From: Modicisalibacter xianhensis
GTDB taxonomy: Bacteria > Pseudomonadota > Gammaproteobacteria > Pseudomonadales > Halomonadaceae
Direction: 5' to 3'
Assembly: GCF_900113605.1 (NCBI RefSeq)
Contig: NZ_FOPY01000004.1
Coordinates: 186,001 to 250,000 of the forward strand
DNA length: 64,000 nt
Both the position numbers and the translations under genes were made by a program. Shown piece after piece: positions 19,942-28,580 of this stretch. The first letter of the stretch is position 1; each line of letters opens with the position of its first letter. Below the pieces are notes generated by a model. That model was not told the origin of the DNA and did no database searches. It saw nothing but the letters and a program-made list of their open reading frames with translations.

Positions 19942-20730
19942 TCAGCGCCCCCTGTCGACCGGCGTCCATTGCGGTTCGCGCTTCTCAAGGAAGGCATTGA
20001 CGCCCTCGCGCTGGTTGGGATCATCGAACAGATCGACGAACAGCTCGCGCTCGAGACGGAAACCGTCCGACATGCCCCGCTCCCGGCCGCTCATGATCAG
20101 TGTCTTGCAGTGCTCGAGGGCCGCCGGACTCTGGCGGGCAACCCCCTCGGCCAAGGCCATGGCACGCTCCAGCGCCTTGCCGGTATCGACGACCTCCTCG
20201 ACAAGCCCGATGCGCTCGGCCGTGTCGGCATCAACCTGCTCTCCGCACAGGATCATGCGCTTGGCCCAGCCCTCGCCCACCAGGCGAGTAAGATGCTGGG
20301 TACCGCAACCGCACGGCAACAGGCCGACTCGCGCCTCGGGTAAGGCCAGCCTGGCCTGACGTTCGACAATACGCACATCGCAGGCCAGCGCGCATTCCAG
20401 GCCACCACCCATGGCATAGCCATTGATCGCCGCAATACTAACGCCCCGATAGTTGGCCAGGCGCTCGAAGGCATGGCCAAAACGCACCGCCATGGTAGCT
20501 GCCATGCCCTTGTCGCCATCGGCAAACGTCTTGAGGTCTGCGCCTGCCGAGAAGAACTTGTCCCCGTCGCCGGTAATCACGAGGGCCGTGATGTCGGCAT
20601 CCGCTTCCAACGCTTCGACCAGGGCTTCCAGTTCAATCAGCGAATCGTGTGTCCAGGTATTGGCAGGCGGATTGCTGATCGTCACGAGGGCGATATGCCT
20701 GTCCTTCTCCAGCTTCAGGGTGCGGCTCAT
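19942..20730 (-). CDS. Enoyl-CoA hydratase (valine pathway)
   Basis: A 262-aa crotonase. It has ITGDGDKFFSAGADLKTFADGD (oxyanion loop) and INGYAMGGGLECALACDVRIVERQA followed by LPEARVGLLPCGCGTQHL, the catalytic Glu region. In this operon the expected step is hydration of methacrylyl-CoA to 3-hydroxyisobutyryl-CoA, though crotonases are often broad. AAGGAG precedes the ATG by 7 nt. It lies between the acyl-CoA dehydrogenase (35 bp upstream) and the hydrolase (2 bp downstream). Confidence 0.9.
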   Translation of the reverse strand: MSRTLKLEKDRHIALVTISNPPANTWTHDSLIELEALVEALEADADITALVITGDGDKFFSAGADLKTFADGDKGMAATMAVRFGHAFERLANYRGVSIAAINGYAMGGGLECALACDVRIVERQARLALPEARVGLLPCGCGTQHLTRLVGEGWAKRMILCGEQVDADTAERIGLVEEVVDTGKALERAMALAEGVARQSPAALEHCKTLIMSGRERGMSDGFRLERELFVDLFDDPNQREGVNAFLEKREPQWTPVDRGR

Positions 20731-20765
20731 CGTTTGACTCCTTGCCTTCGGGTACCATTGACTCG

Positions 20766-21935
20766 TTATTGTTGCAGGGCTTCGACCACGCCATCGTCGA
20801 ACAGGCGACGCGAGGCGATCAGGCGCATGATCTCGTTGGTGCCCTCCAGAATCTGGTGAACGCGTGTGTCGCGAACCAGACGCTCAAGGGGGTACTCCTT
20901 GATGTAGCCATATCCCCCGTACAGTTGCAGCGCCTCGTTGCAGACATGGAAACCGATATCGGTCGCCAGCCGCTTGGCCATGGCGCAATGCGCCGGCGCC
21001 TGGGGATCGTTCCGGTCGAGACGCCACGCAGCATGACGCACCATCAACCGTGCACTGACCAACTCCGTGGCCATATCGGCAAACTTGAACTGCAATGCCT
21101 GGAACGAGGCCAGCGTCTTGCCGAATTGCTTACGTTCGTGAAGATAGTCGCGCGCCAGTTCCAGCGCATGTTGCGCTGCACCCAGCGAGCAACTGGCAAT
21201 ATTGAGGCGGCCACCGTCGAGCCCCTTCATGGCGAGCTTGAACCCTTCGCCCTCTTCACCCAGGCGATGTCCGGCCGGAACACGGACATCATCGAAGCTG
21301 ACCAGCCGCGTAGGCTGGCTTTTCCAGCCCATCTTGTCCTCGTTCTTGCCATACTCGATACCGGCGCTGTCGGCCGGCACGAGGAAAGTCGATATGCCAC
21401 CGGCCCCGGAGTCCGGTGCACCGGTACGCGCCATCACCACCAGCACATCGGTGGACCCGGCACCGGAAATGAACATCTTGCTACCGGTAATGACGTAGTC
21501 GTCACCATCACGAACGGCACGGGTACGCAGGCTGGCGGCATCCGAACCGGCACCCGGCTCGGTCAGGCAATAGGAGGCCAGGCGCTCACCACTGATCAGC
21601 GAGGGCAGCCAGGCATCGCGCAGCGCTTCGCTTCCCCAACGGGCGATCATCCAACTGGCCATGTTATGGATGGTGAGATAGGCCGTGGTCGACACGCAGC
21701 CCTGTGCGAGCTGTTCGAAGATCAGCGAAGCATCCAGGCGCGACAAGCCCAGGCCGCCGTGCGCTTCATCGAGGTAGATTGCCAGGAATCCCGCCTCCCC
21801 GGCCCGCTTGATGACGTCGACGGGAAAATGCGACGTCGCATCCCATCCAGCCGCATGAGGGGCCAGCTCGGCCCGGGCGAAATCGGCTGCGGCCTGCTGT
21901 AGTGCGCGCTGATCGTCACTGAGAGCGAAATCCAT
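20766..21935 (-). CDS. Acyl-CoA dehydrogenase (probable isobutyryl-CoA dehydrogenase)
   Basis: A 389-aa FAD-dependent acyl-CoA dehydrogenase. It begins MDFALSDDQRALQQAAADFARAELAP and has the signatures CLTEPGAGSDAASL and QLYGGYGYIKEYPLERLVRDTRVHQILEGTNEIMR, the latter with the catalytic Glu. The preceding 19 codons of open frame lack family similarity, and GAGGA lies 7 nt before the ATG at 21935. As first gene of a valine operon it most likely oxidises isobutyryl-CoA to methacrylyl-CoA. The operon is divergent from a MerR regulator and shares a 194-bp control region with it. Confidence 0.92.
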   Translation of the reverse strand: MDFALSDDQRALQQAAADFARAELAPHAAGWDATSHFPVDVIKRAGEAGFLAIYLDEAHGGLGLSRLDASLIFEQLAQGCVSTTAYLTIHNMASWMIARWGSEALRDAWLPSLISGERLASYCLTEPGAGSDAASLRTRAVRDGDDYVITGSKMFISGAGSTDVLVVMARTGAPDSGAGGISTFLVPADSAGIEYGKNEDKMGWKSQPTRLVSFDDVRVPAGHRLGEEGEGFKLAMKGLDGGRLNIASCSLGAAQHALELARDYLHERKQFGKTLASFQALQFKFADMATELVSARLMVRHAAWRLDRNDPQAPAHCAMAKRLATDIGFHVCNEALQLYGGYGYIKEYPLERLVRDTRVHQILEGTNEIMRLIASRRLFDDGVVEALQQ

Positions 21936-22042
21936 CACTGCGTCCTCACGATATGCCTGACGTGACGGTCGGCATCCATCGTGCCAACCCATCGTTCAAC
22001 CTAGCATTTGCTCGGCTGCAAGGAAGCTATCGCTTGGTCTAC

Positions 22043-22058
22043 TTTACGTTAACGTAAA
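22043..22058. promoter_or_regulatory. Palindromic operator, probably for the LiuR-like regulator
   Basis: TTTACGTTAACGTAAA is a perfect 16-bp palindrome centred in the region between the valine operon and the divergent MerR-family gene. MerR regulators bind such dyads inside promoters, and my memory of LiuR sites (ACGT-containing palindromes) agrees. The binding itself is inferred. Confidence 0.75.
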
Positions 22059-22129
22059 CCTGATCTAGCCTAGGCACACGGGACGCTGAACGCCTGGTTC
22101 CATGCGTCCAGGACAGTGAGGAAAGCACC

Positions 22130-22579
22130 ATGCCAGACGCCCCCCAGCCCGTCGCCGAAGCTCCCCAGGAGGGCGCACGCTCGCGACGGACCTACACGAT
22201 CGGCGAGCTCGCCAAGCTCTTCGAAGTCACTCCGCGAACGATCCGATTCTATGAACAGGAAGGACTGCTGGAACCAGAGCGTCGTGGCCAGACACGCATC
22301 TACCATGACAAGGACCGCGTGCGGCTCAAGCTGACGCTACGCGGCAAGCGCCTGGGGTTTTCGCTGGCGGAAATACGTGAAGTCATCCAGCTTTACGACC
22401 ATGCGCCCGATGGGGACGAACGCCAGTTGCGCCGCATGCTCGATATCCTGGCCGACAAGCGCGCCGCCATGCAGCAGCAACTGGAAGATATCCGCATTCT
22501 TCAGCACGAACTGGATGACGTCGAGTCCCGCTGCCAAGCCTCCCTGCAGGCCCTGACCCGCCAACGCGCCAAGGGCTGA
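22130..22579 (+). CDS. liuR: MerR family regulator, LiuR-like
   Basis: A 149-aa MerR protein. The DNA-binding region [41 protein letters not shown] (residues about 21-62) is followed by the second helix-turn and a coiled coil, without metal-binding cysteines in the usual MerR/CueR positions. This fits the LiuR group controlling branched-chain amino acid catabolism, as does its place next to a valine operon and an acyl-CoA synthetase. GAGGA is 8 nt upstream. The 16-bp palindrome in the shared promoter is its probable operator, and autoregulation is likely. Confidence 0.85.
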   Translation: MPDAPQPVAEAPQEGARSRRTYTIGELAKLFEVTPRTIRFYEQEGLLEPERRGQTRIYHDKDRVRLKLTLRGKRLGFSLAEIREVIQLYDHAPDGDERQLRRMLDILADKRAAMQQQLEDIRILQHELDDVESRCQASLQALTRQRAKG

Positions 22580-22626
22580 TGGCAATACCAACGGCAACGC
22601 TTTCACAACAACAAGCAGGATGTTCC

Positions 22627-24339
22627 ATGATACGCCACGCCACAACGACAACGGCTCCGCTGCACCGTCTCGACAGCTATGTCAGCGGCATCAGTGAATT
22701 GCCTCTCAAGGGGCAGACCATTGGTGACTGCTTCGACGCCACGGTCGCCAACCATGCCGACCGCGACGCTCTGATCAGCCGGCACCAGAATCAGCGCTAC
22801 ACCTGGCGCCAATTGCAGGAAGTGGTCGACCGCACCGCGCGCGCCCTGCTCGCCATTGGCGTGACCAAGGGGGAGCGCGTCGGCATCTGGTCACCCAACT
22901 GTGCGGAATGGACCATTACCCAGTTTGCCACCGCCAAGATCGGCGCCGTGCTGGTCAATATCAATCCAAGTTACCGCACGCATGAACTCGAATACGCCCT
23001 TCGTCAATCGGGCACCTCAACATTAGTGCTTCAGGGCGCCTTCAAGAGTTCCAATTACGTCGACATGCTTGCCGAACTGGTGCCGGAAATCGACTCTGCC
23101 ACACCGGAAAGCCTGGCCAGCGCACGGTTGCCGGCGCTCCAGCGCGTCATCTGCCTGGATGCCGAACGCGCCCGTCCGGCCATGCTGACCTGGAGGAGCC
23201 TGCAAGCCCATGCCGAGGCTATCGATGCCGCCCAGCTGGCCGAGTTGCAAGCCACCCTGCAGTTCGATGAGCCCATCAACATCCAGTACACCTCGGGCAC
23301 GACTGGCGCCCCCAAAGGGGCGACGCTGTCCCATCACAACATTCTCAATAATGGTTTCTTCGTCGCCGAACGCATCGGCCTGACCTGCGAGGATCGCATG
23401 GTGATCCCGGTGCCGCTCTACCACTGCTTCGGCATGGTGATGGGCAACCTGGGTTGCATGACCCATGGCGCCGCGATGATCTATCCGGGCGACGGTTTCG
23501 ATGCCTTGGCGACGTTACGTGCCGTCAGCGAGGAACGTGCCACGGCGCTGTACGGCGTTCCCACCATGTTTATCGCCGAACTGGAACATCCCGATTTCGA
23601 GCAGTTCGACCTTGGCTCGCTGCGTACCGGGATCATGGCGGGCTCGATCTGCCCCATCGAAGTGATGCGCCAGGTCATCGACAAGATGCACATGCGCGAG
23701 GTCAGTATCTGCTACGGCATGACAGAGACCAGCCCGGTCAGCCTGCAGACGCAGACCGACGCGCCCCTGGACAAGCGGGTAACGACGGTAGGCACCATCC
23801 ATCCGCATACCGAGGTCAAGCTGGTCGACCCGAGCTCCGGCGCGGTCGTGCCGCGTGGCGAGAAAGGCGAGCTGTGTACTCGCGGCTACAGCGTGATGCT
23901 CGGTTACTGGAACAATCCCGAAGCCACCGACAAGGCCATCGACAGTGGCGGCTGGATGCATACCGGCGACCTGGCCACCATGGATGAGGAAGGCTATGTA
24001 GCCATTGTCGGACGCATCAAGGATATGATCATCCGCGGCGGCGAGAACATCTACCCGCGCGAGATCGAGGACTTTCTCTACACCCATCCCGCCATTTCCG
24101 ACGTGCAGGTCATTGGCGTGCCCGACGAGAAGTACGGCGAGGAGGTCATGGCCTGGGTCAAGCTGGTCGAGGGCGAAAGCCTGGATGAGGAAGGCCTGCG
24201 TGCGTTCTGCCAGGGCCAGATCGCTCATTACAAGGTGCCGCGTTACGTGAAGTTCGTCGACGCCTTTCCGATGACCGTGACCGGCAAGATCCAGAAATAC
24301 AAGATGCGCGAGGAAGCGACCCACGAGTTGGGCCTGTAA
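22627..24339 (+). CDS. AMP-forming acyl-CoA synthetase
   Basis: A 570-aa ANL-superfamily ligase activating a carboxylic acid to its CoA thioester via an acyl-AMP. Motifs: [18 protein letters not shown] (A3 P-loop), [46 protein letters not shown] and the C-terminal lysine in [14 protein letters not shown]. An in-frame ATG at 22579 overlaps the liuR stop, but ATG at 22627 has AGGA 6 nt upstream and better matches family N-termini. It lies 47 bp after the MerR gene and is probably co-transcribed. The substrate is likely a short, branched or medium-chain fatty acid, inferred from context only. Confidence 0.9.
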   Translation: MIRHATTTTAPLHRLDSYVSGISELPLKGQTIGDCFDATVANHADRDALISRHQNQRYTWRQLQEVVDRTARALLAIGVTKGERVGIWSPNCAEWTITQFATAKIGAVLVNINPSYRTHELEYALRQSGTSTLVLQGAFKSSNYVDMLAELVPEIDSATPESLASARLPALQRVICLDAERARPAMLTWRSLQAHAEAIDAAQLAELQATLQFDEPINIQYTSGTTGAPKGATLSHHNILNNGFFVAERIGLTCEDRMVIPVPLYHCFGMVMGNLGCMTHGAAMIYPGDGFDALATLRAVSEERATALYGVPTMFIAELEHPDFEQFDLGSLRTGIMAGSICPIEVMRQVIDKMHMREVSICYGMTETSPVSLQTQTDAPLDKRVTTVGTIHPHTEVKLVDPSSGAVVPRGEKGELCTRGYSVMLGYWNNPEATDKAIDSGGWMHTGDLATMDEEGYVAIVGRIKDMIIRGGENIYPREIEDFLYTHPAISDVQVIGVPDEKYGEEVMAWVKLVEGESLDEEGLRAFCQGQIAHYKVPRYVKFVDAFPMTVTGKIQKYKMREEATHELGL

Positions 24340-24356
24340 ACTCGCGATGAGGCGCA

Positions 24357-24386
24357 GCTGTGTCAGGCATGACAGTCTGGCACAGC
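24357..24386. terminator. Terminator-like hairpin between convergent genes
   Basis: GCTGTGTCAG (24357-24366) pairs with CTGGCACAGC (24377-24386) with one wobble. It lies between the convergent acyl-CoA synthetase and MTIP genes. There is no T-run. Confidence 0.45.
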
Positions 24387-24396
24387 CACGTGACAA

Positions 24397-25125
24397 TCAA
24401 TCCAGCATCGCCTCGATTACTCGCTGGATGCGTCCAATGCCCGCCGCAATCACCGCCTCGATATCGGCCAGGTTGACTTCACCCTCGGCCACACCGGCGG
24501 CAGGATTGACCACCAGCGCCAGGCAGGCGTAATCGATCGCCAACTCGCGAGCCAGTGAGGCTTCGGGCATGCCGGTCATCCCCACCATGCGGCAACCATC
24601 CATGGCCATACGGGCAATCTCCGCCGCCGTTTCCAGGCGAGGCCCTTGGGTACAACCATAGACACCACCATCTTCCAGCGCTTCACTGGCTTTCTTACCC
24701 GCATTGAGCAGTTCGGCCCGCAACGACGCCGTGTAAGGCCAGGAAAAATCGATATGCTTGAGCGGCTTGAAACGCCCATCGAAATAGGTGCATTCGCGCC
24801 CGACCGTGTAATCGATCACTTGATCGGGCACCACCAGTCGCCCCGGGGCGAGCGACGGATCAATGCCACCCACGACATTGACCCCGACGGCGCGCGTCGC
24901 GCCGGCCTGTTTCAATGCCCACAGGTTGGCGCGGTAATTGATGCGGTGTGGCGGCAGCTTGTGCGGATGGCCATGGCGAGCCAGGAACAGGATGTCACGG
25001 CCATGAAGCGTGCCATGCACCACACCGGCCGATGCCGCGCCTAGCGGCGTTTCCGCCGAGTGCCGCTTGATCACGTCCAGCCCAGCCATGGTCGTCAGCC
25101 CAGTCCCGCCGATGATTGCCAGCAT
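24397..25125 (-). CDS. S-methyl-5'-thioinosine phosphorylase
   Basis: A 242-aa PNP/MTAP-family phosphorylase: IIGGTGLT at the N-terminus, FLARHGHPHKLPPHRINYRAN, TQGPRLETAAEI and VGMTGMPEASLARELAIDYACLALVVNPAAG. This is the profile of the P. aeruginosa MTIP group (PA3004), which cleaves methylthioinosine to hypoxanthine and methylthioribose-1-phosphate rather than using methylthioadenosine. Its neighbour encodes hypoxanthine phosphoribosyltransferase, the next enzyme for hypoxanthine, which supports the assignment. MTA phosphorylase or general PNP activity remains possible. Confidence 0.85.
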   Translation of the reverse strand: MLAIIGGTGLTTMAGLDVIKRHSAETPLGAASAGVVHGTLHGRDILFLARHGHPHKLPPHRINYRANLWALKQAGATRAVGVNVVGGIDPSLAPGRLVVPDQVIDYTVGRECTYFDGRFKPLKHIDFSWPYTASLRAELLNAGKKASEALEDGGVYGCTQGPRLETAAEIARMAMDGCRMVGMTGMPEASLARELAIDYACLALVVNPAAGVAEGEVNLADIEAVIAAGIGRIQRVIEAMLD

Positions 25126-25168
25126 GCCCTCTCACTTCCATCGCGACAAAGAAAGACTCAGCCCGCGA

Positions 25169-25747
25169 TCACATGCCCTTGGGGGCAAAAATCCCGGGCG
25201 CATTGCGCCAGTAACCCTTGTAGTCCATGCCGAAGCCAAACACGTAGCGATCCTCGACTTCGAGACTGCAGTAATCCGCCTTGAGATCGGGGCTGGCCTT
25301 GCGATCGTGACGCTTGTCGACCAGCACTGCAGTCGAGATGCTGGCAGCCCCCGCTTCCTTACAATAGTCGAGGATGGCTGACAGCGTCGCGCCTTCATCG
25401 AGGATATCGTCGACGATGACCACGTGGCGCCCTGCCATGGGGACTTCCGGCGAGACACGCCAGAACAGCTCACCGCCTCGGGTGGCCCCGCGATAACGGG
25501 TGGCATGCAGGTAATCGACTTCCAGGGGAAAGCCAAGGCGTGTCAGCAGGTGACCGGTGGTAATCAGGCCACCGTTCATTACGCAATAGAATACCGGCAG
25601 CTTGTCACCGAGGTTTTCGGTGATCTGTTCGGCCATGCGATCCAGGGCGCGCTCGACCTCGGCCTGGGAGATCAGGCAGTCGGCGTTTTCCATGATCTCA
25701 CGCATGGTGGCTAGCGATTCGTGATAGGCAGGGTCAAGCTTGGGCAT
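25169..25747 (-). CDS. hpt: Hypoxanthine(-guanine) phosphoribosyltransferase
   Basis: A 192-aa purine PRTase. It has the PRPP-binding loop HVVIVDDILDEGATLSAILD, the flexible loop region DYLHATRYRGATRGGELFW and the C-terminal YVFGFGMDYKGYWRNAPGIFA. It salvages hypoxanthine (and probably guanine) to IMP/GMP. The start is ATG at 25747 with AGGA upstream; the frame is open far beyond it but the extension is unrelated. It lies 43 bp upstream of the MTIP gene on the same strand, so hypoxanthine from MTIP could be used directly. Confidence 0.92.
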   Translation of the reverse strand: MPKLDPAYHESLATMREIMENADCLISQAEVERALDRMAEQITENLGDKLPVFYCVMNGGLITTGHLLTRLGFPLEVDYLHATRYRGATRGGELFWRVSPEVPMAGRHVVIVDDILDEGATLSAILDYCKEAGAASISTAVLVDKRHDRKASPDLKADYCSLEVEDRYVFGFGMDYKGYWRNAPGIFAPKGM

Positions 25748-25862
25748 TGGAATCCTGATACTTTCAATGTCTGTCGGATCACATGCCGCCACGCCGGGCT
25801 GTTGGCGCGACGACCGATACGTTGAGTTGTGCGGTGATGAGTGAAGTGCAGCCCGGCTGCCG

Positions 25863-26879
25863 TTATACAGTACCCGCCAGCGCCTCCAGCCGGGCATGGA
25901 TACGCCGCCAGCGACTGAGCGCCGGCAAGGTGTCGAGTCCCGGCCTTGCCCGACCGTAACGCAGCTTGGCCTGGCGTTTCGACGCCCGTCCCTGGCAGGA
26001 CTCGACAACAGCCAGCGCAGCCTCGCGATCGTTGCATACCAGCACCATGTCGCACCCGGCATTCAGCGCCGCCTGGGCTCGGGCGTCAGGCCCGCCGGCG
26101 ACATGCGCGCCCGCCATGGACAGGTCGTCCGAGAAGATGGCGCCCTTGAAGCCCAGCTCTTCACGCAGCATGCCGAGCCAACTGGGCGAAAAGCCTGCCG
26201 GGCGTTCATCGAACGCCTTGTAAATGACATGTGCCGGCATGATGCCATCAAGACGGCTGGCCAACTGGGCGAACGGTACCAGATCGTGCGCACGCAACGT
26301 CTGCAGAGGACGCTCGTCGACGGGTAGTTCATGGTGCGAATCGGCCATGACCCCGCCATGGCCCGGGAAATGCTTGCCGACGGCGACCATGCCTGCCTCG
26401 TGCAAGCCATCGATGAAGGCCCCCGCCAGGGCGGTGACGGCCTGGGGGTCACTGGCAAAGCTGCGATCGCCGATCACCTTGGACTGACCGACGTCGACAT
26501 CCAGTACCGGCGCGAAGGTCAGATCCAGCCCACAGGCGGCCATTTCCATTCCCAACAGCCATCCCGCATCGTGACATAGCTGCAGGCAGTCCTGAGGCGC
26601 TTCGCCATAGGCACTGCCCAGCTTGCCCATCGACGGCAGACGGGTTACCCCATCCTTCAAGCGCTGGACACGCCCCCCTTCCTGATCGATCCCCAGCAAC
26701 AGGTCCGGCCGGATTCGGCGAATCGAAGCACACAGCTCACTTACCTGACCGGCATCGACGATATTGCGGGCAAACAGAATCACCCCACCGACTTCCGGAC
26801 GCGCCAGTAACTTGCGCTCCGCACGGGTCAGTGCAGTACCTTCGAGATCCAGCATTACCGGTCCGAGCGGTTGGGTCAT
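25863..26879 (-). CDS. nagZ: Beta-N-acetylhexosaminidase NagZ
   Basis: Glycoside hydrolase family 3 cytosolic enzyme of peptidoglycan recycling. It removes GlcNAc from GlcNAc-anhydromuropeptides, and its products can signal AmpC induction in related bacteria. The 338-aa protein shows GVILFARN, the substrate loop GIDQEGGRVQRLKDGVTRLP, KHFPGHGGVMADSHHELPVD with the family KHFPGHG motif and general-acid His, and IFSDDLSMAGA with the nucleophile Asp. AAGGA lies 8 nt before the ATG. Its position between hpt and psrA resembles Pseudomonas. Confidence 0.94.
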   Translation of the reverse strand: MTQPLGPVMLDLEGTALTRAERKLLARPEVGGVILFARNIVDAGQVSELCASIRRIRPDLLLGIDQEGGRVQRLKDGVTRLPSMGKLGSAYGEAPQDCLQLCHDAGWLLGMEMAACGLDLTFAPVLDVDVGQSKVIGDRSFASDPQAVTALAGAFIDGLHEAGMVAVGKHFPGHGGVMADSHHELPVDERPLQTLRAHDLVPFAQLASRLDGIMPAHVIYKAFDERPAGFSPSWLGMLREELGFKGAIFSDDLSMAGAHVAGGPDARAQAALNAGCDMVLVCNDREAALAVVESCQGRASKRQAKLRYGRARPGLDTLPALSRWRRIHARLEALAGTV

Positions 26880-27050
26880 GATCGGGTTCCTTGGCCTTGA
26901 AGGGGGCCGATTCTAGACCAATGGACGAGGGGACGACAGACGGAATTCATGAATTCGTCTCCCGCGAGCCCTCATGCAACTCTCGGGAGCGCCGCTCCAG
27001 CATTGCAATCAACTATAGTTCATCACCCGTCAGCGCTCTGCCCCGCGAGG

Positions 27051-27707
27051 TCAGGAAACCGTTTTTGCCGGTTCCGGCAAGGGCGCGTTCATGCCGGCAA
27101 CGACCACGGGCCTCAAGCGACGGATGAGATCACGCACACTGACATGCTCGCCGTAATCCTTCTCGGCAATGTCACGCAACGCATCGAGTCCCGACAGGGT
27201 AAAGATGACAGTGCCGAGCATGAAATGCAGACGCCAGAAACGCTCGGCATCCGGCAGGTCCGGTGTGGCCCGGCGTACAAGCTCGGCAAAGCGAGTGAAC
27301 ACACTGCCATAATGCGCCTGGATGAAACGGCGCAAATGCCCCTGCGCCTGGGTATAGGCCAGCCCCAAAAGGCGCATGAAGACCTTGAGGCTGTTACGCT
27401 CGGCCGGCACCTCGAGTACCGTGCGTGCCATGCTCTCGAGCAGCACTTCCAGGGGAATGGGACGATCGACGTACTCGCTCTCGAGCTCGTCCAGTGCCGT
27501 GTGGAAACGCTCGGTAAAGGGATCGAGATAACGTGCAAAGACAGCCTGGATCAACGCCTTCTTTGAACCGAAGTGATAGTTGACCGCAGCCAGGTTGACC
27601 TTGGCCTTGCTGGTAATATTGCGGAGGGACGTTTCCGCGAACCCGCGTTCAGCAAACAGCACCTCCGCAGTATCGAGAATACGCGTCACGGTATCGGTCT
27701 GGGCCAT
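27051..27707 (-). CDS. psrA: TetR family regulator PsrA
   Basis: A 218-aa TetR protein: RILDTAEVLFAERGFAETSLRNITSKAKVNLAAVNYHFGSKKALIQAVF is the helix-turn-helix (residues about 9-57), followed by a ligand domain matching the PsrA group. In Pseudomonas PsrA is a fatty-acid-responsive regulator that represses its own gene and beta-oxidation genes. The synteny with nagZ and lexA supports the call. GAGG lies 6 nt upstream. A TAAAC-N4-GTTTA dyad 17-30 bp upstream of the ATG fits the PsrA half-sites (AAAC...GTTT) and suggests autorepression. Confidence 0.88.
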   Translation of the reverse strand: MAQTDTVTRILDTAEVLFAERGFAETSLRNITSKAKVNLAAVNYHFGSKKALIQAVFARYLDPFTERFHTALDELESEYVDRPIPLEVLLESMARTVLEVPAERNSLKVFMRLLGLAYTQAQGHLRRFIQAHYGSVFTRFAELVRRATPDLPDAERFWRLHFMLGTVIFTLSGLDALRDIAEKDYGEHVSVRDLIRRLRPVVVAGMNAPLPEPAKTVS

Positions 27708-27723
27708 GCAGTGCCTCTGATTA

Positions 27724-27737
27724 TAAACGGCTGTTTA
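27724..27737. promoter_or_regulatory. Candidate PsrA operator
   Basis: TAAACGGCTGTTTA is a dyad of AAAC/GTTT half-sites spaced by 4 bp, overlapping a TATAAT-like element (minus strand, 27720-27725) just upstream of psrA. Confidence 0.6.
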
Positions 27738-27817
27738 AAACATAGCTGAAATATTACGCAAGTTGCGCGGACACGACAAACAGTTCGATTCAAACGCAAG
27801 CGAGCCTGCGGCTGCGT

Positions 27818-27845
27818 TTGCATGAAACCGATTACTGGATACAAT
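27818..27845 (+). promoter_or_regulatory. Predicted lexA promoter
   Basis: TTGCAT, a 16-bp spacer and TACAAT. The -10 element lies inside the first SOS box, as expected for an autorepressed lexA. Confidence 0.6.
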
Positions 27846-27850
27846 GCCAG
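27835..27850. promoter_or_regulatory. SOS box 1 (LexA operator)
   Basis: CTGGATACAATGCCAG fits CTG-N10-CAG exactly and overlaps the -10 of lexA. Confidence 0.75.
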
Positions 27851-27851
27851 G

Positions 27852-27867
27852 CTGTATACTTGAACAA
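27852..27867. promoter_or_regulatory. SOS box 2 (LexA operator)
   Basis: CTGTATACTTGAACAA fits CTG-N10-CAg with one mismatch and the typical TATA core. It starts 2 bp after box 1. Tandem boxes also precede lexA in E. coli. Confidence 0.65.
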
Positions 27868-27910
27868 CGCCACGACTGTTTTTCCTATCGAGCGCAACCG
27901 CGGAGGCACC

Positions 27911-28567
27911 ATGACTCGTCCCCTCACCCCGCGCCAGCAGAATGTCTATGACTTCATCGTCAAGACCATGAACGAGCTGGGCTACCCTCCGACCCGCGCC
28001 GAGATTGCCCGCGCCCTGGGCTTCCGCTCCCCCAATGCCGCCGAGGAGCATCTTCGTGCGTTGAGCAAGAAAGGCGTGATTCGCATGATTCCCGGTACCT
28101 CGCGCGGAATTCGCCTGCCCTCGCAGGAACTCGAAGAGACCACTGGCACAAGCGCTGGCGAACCCCACAATGGGCTGCCCATCATCGGCGAGGTCGCTGC
28201 CGGTAGCCCTATCCTGGCCGCAGCGCATATCGACCGATACTGCCCCCTGGCGCCGGACTATTTCACACCTCGTGCCGACTATCTGCTGCGGGTTCGCGGG
28301 TTGTCGATGCGCGACATCGGGATTCTGGAAGGCGACTTGCTCGCGGTACATCGCACCAATCGAGTCCGTGACGGCCAGATCGTGGTGGCACGACTTGACG
28401 ATGAAGTCACGGTGAAGCGTTTCCGGCGCGATGGGCATACTGTCTGGCTACTCCCCGAAAACGAGGAGTTCACACCCATCGAGATTGACCTTCGCCAGCA
28501 GGAACTCGAGATCGAAGGCGTCGGGGTCGGCGTCATTCGAGGCGGCAACGGGCAATCCCTGCACTAA
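27911..28567 (+). CDS. lexA: SOS repressor LexA
   Basis: A 218-aa repressor/self-cleaving protease. The winged helix is at residues 1-65 ([15 protein letters not shown]...[15 protein letters not shown]). The autocleavage bond is Ala97-Gly98 in EVAAGSP, and the catalytic dyad is Ser132 (RGLSMRD) and Lys169 (EVTVKRF). ATG at 27911 is chosen from the canonical N-terminus and an upstream GGAGG; the frame is open another 31 codons. Two tandem SOS boxes lie 45-76 bp upstream. dinB follows 13 bp downstream, forming an SOS-induced operon; psrA is divergent. Confidence 0.97.
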   Translation: MTRPLTPRQQNVYDFIVKTMNELGYPPTRAEIARALGFRSPNAAEEHLRALSKKGVIRMIPGTSRGIRLPSQELEETTGTSAGEPHNGLPIIGEVAAGSPILAAAHIDRYCPLAPDYFTPRADYLLRVRGLSMRDIGILEGDLLAVHRTNRVRDGQIVVARLDDEVTVKRFRRDGHTVWLLPENEEFTPIEIDLRQQELEIEGVGVGVIRGGNGQSLH

Positions 28568-28580
28568 GTCAGCGAGCCGC

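Noticed and set aside
20742-21902. A 386-codon open frame opposite the acyl-CoA dehydrogenase
   Set aside because: Composition follows the reverse complement of the dehydrogenase; no motif.
23515-24396. A 293-codon frame opposite the acyl-CoA synthetase
   Set aside because: Antisense shadow; all ANL motifs are on the plus strand.
27191-27560. Possible extra SOS- or quorum-type gene between psrA and lexA
   Set aside because: Only shadow frames of psrA occur there and the intergenic 203 bp is filled by regulatory sites.
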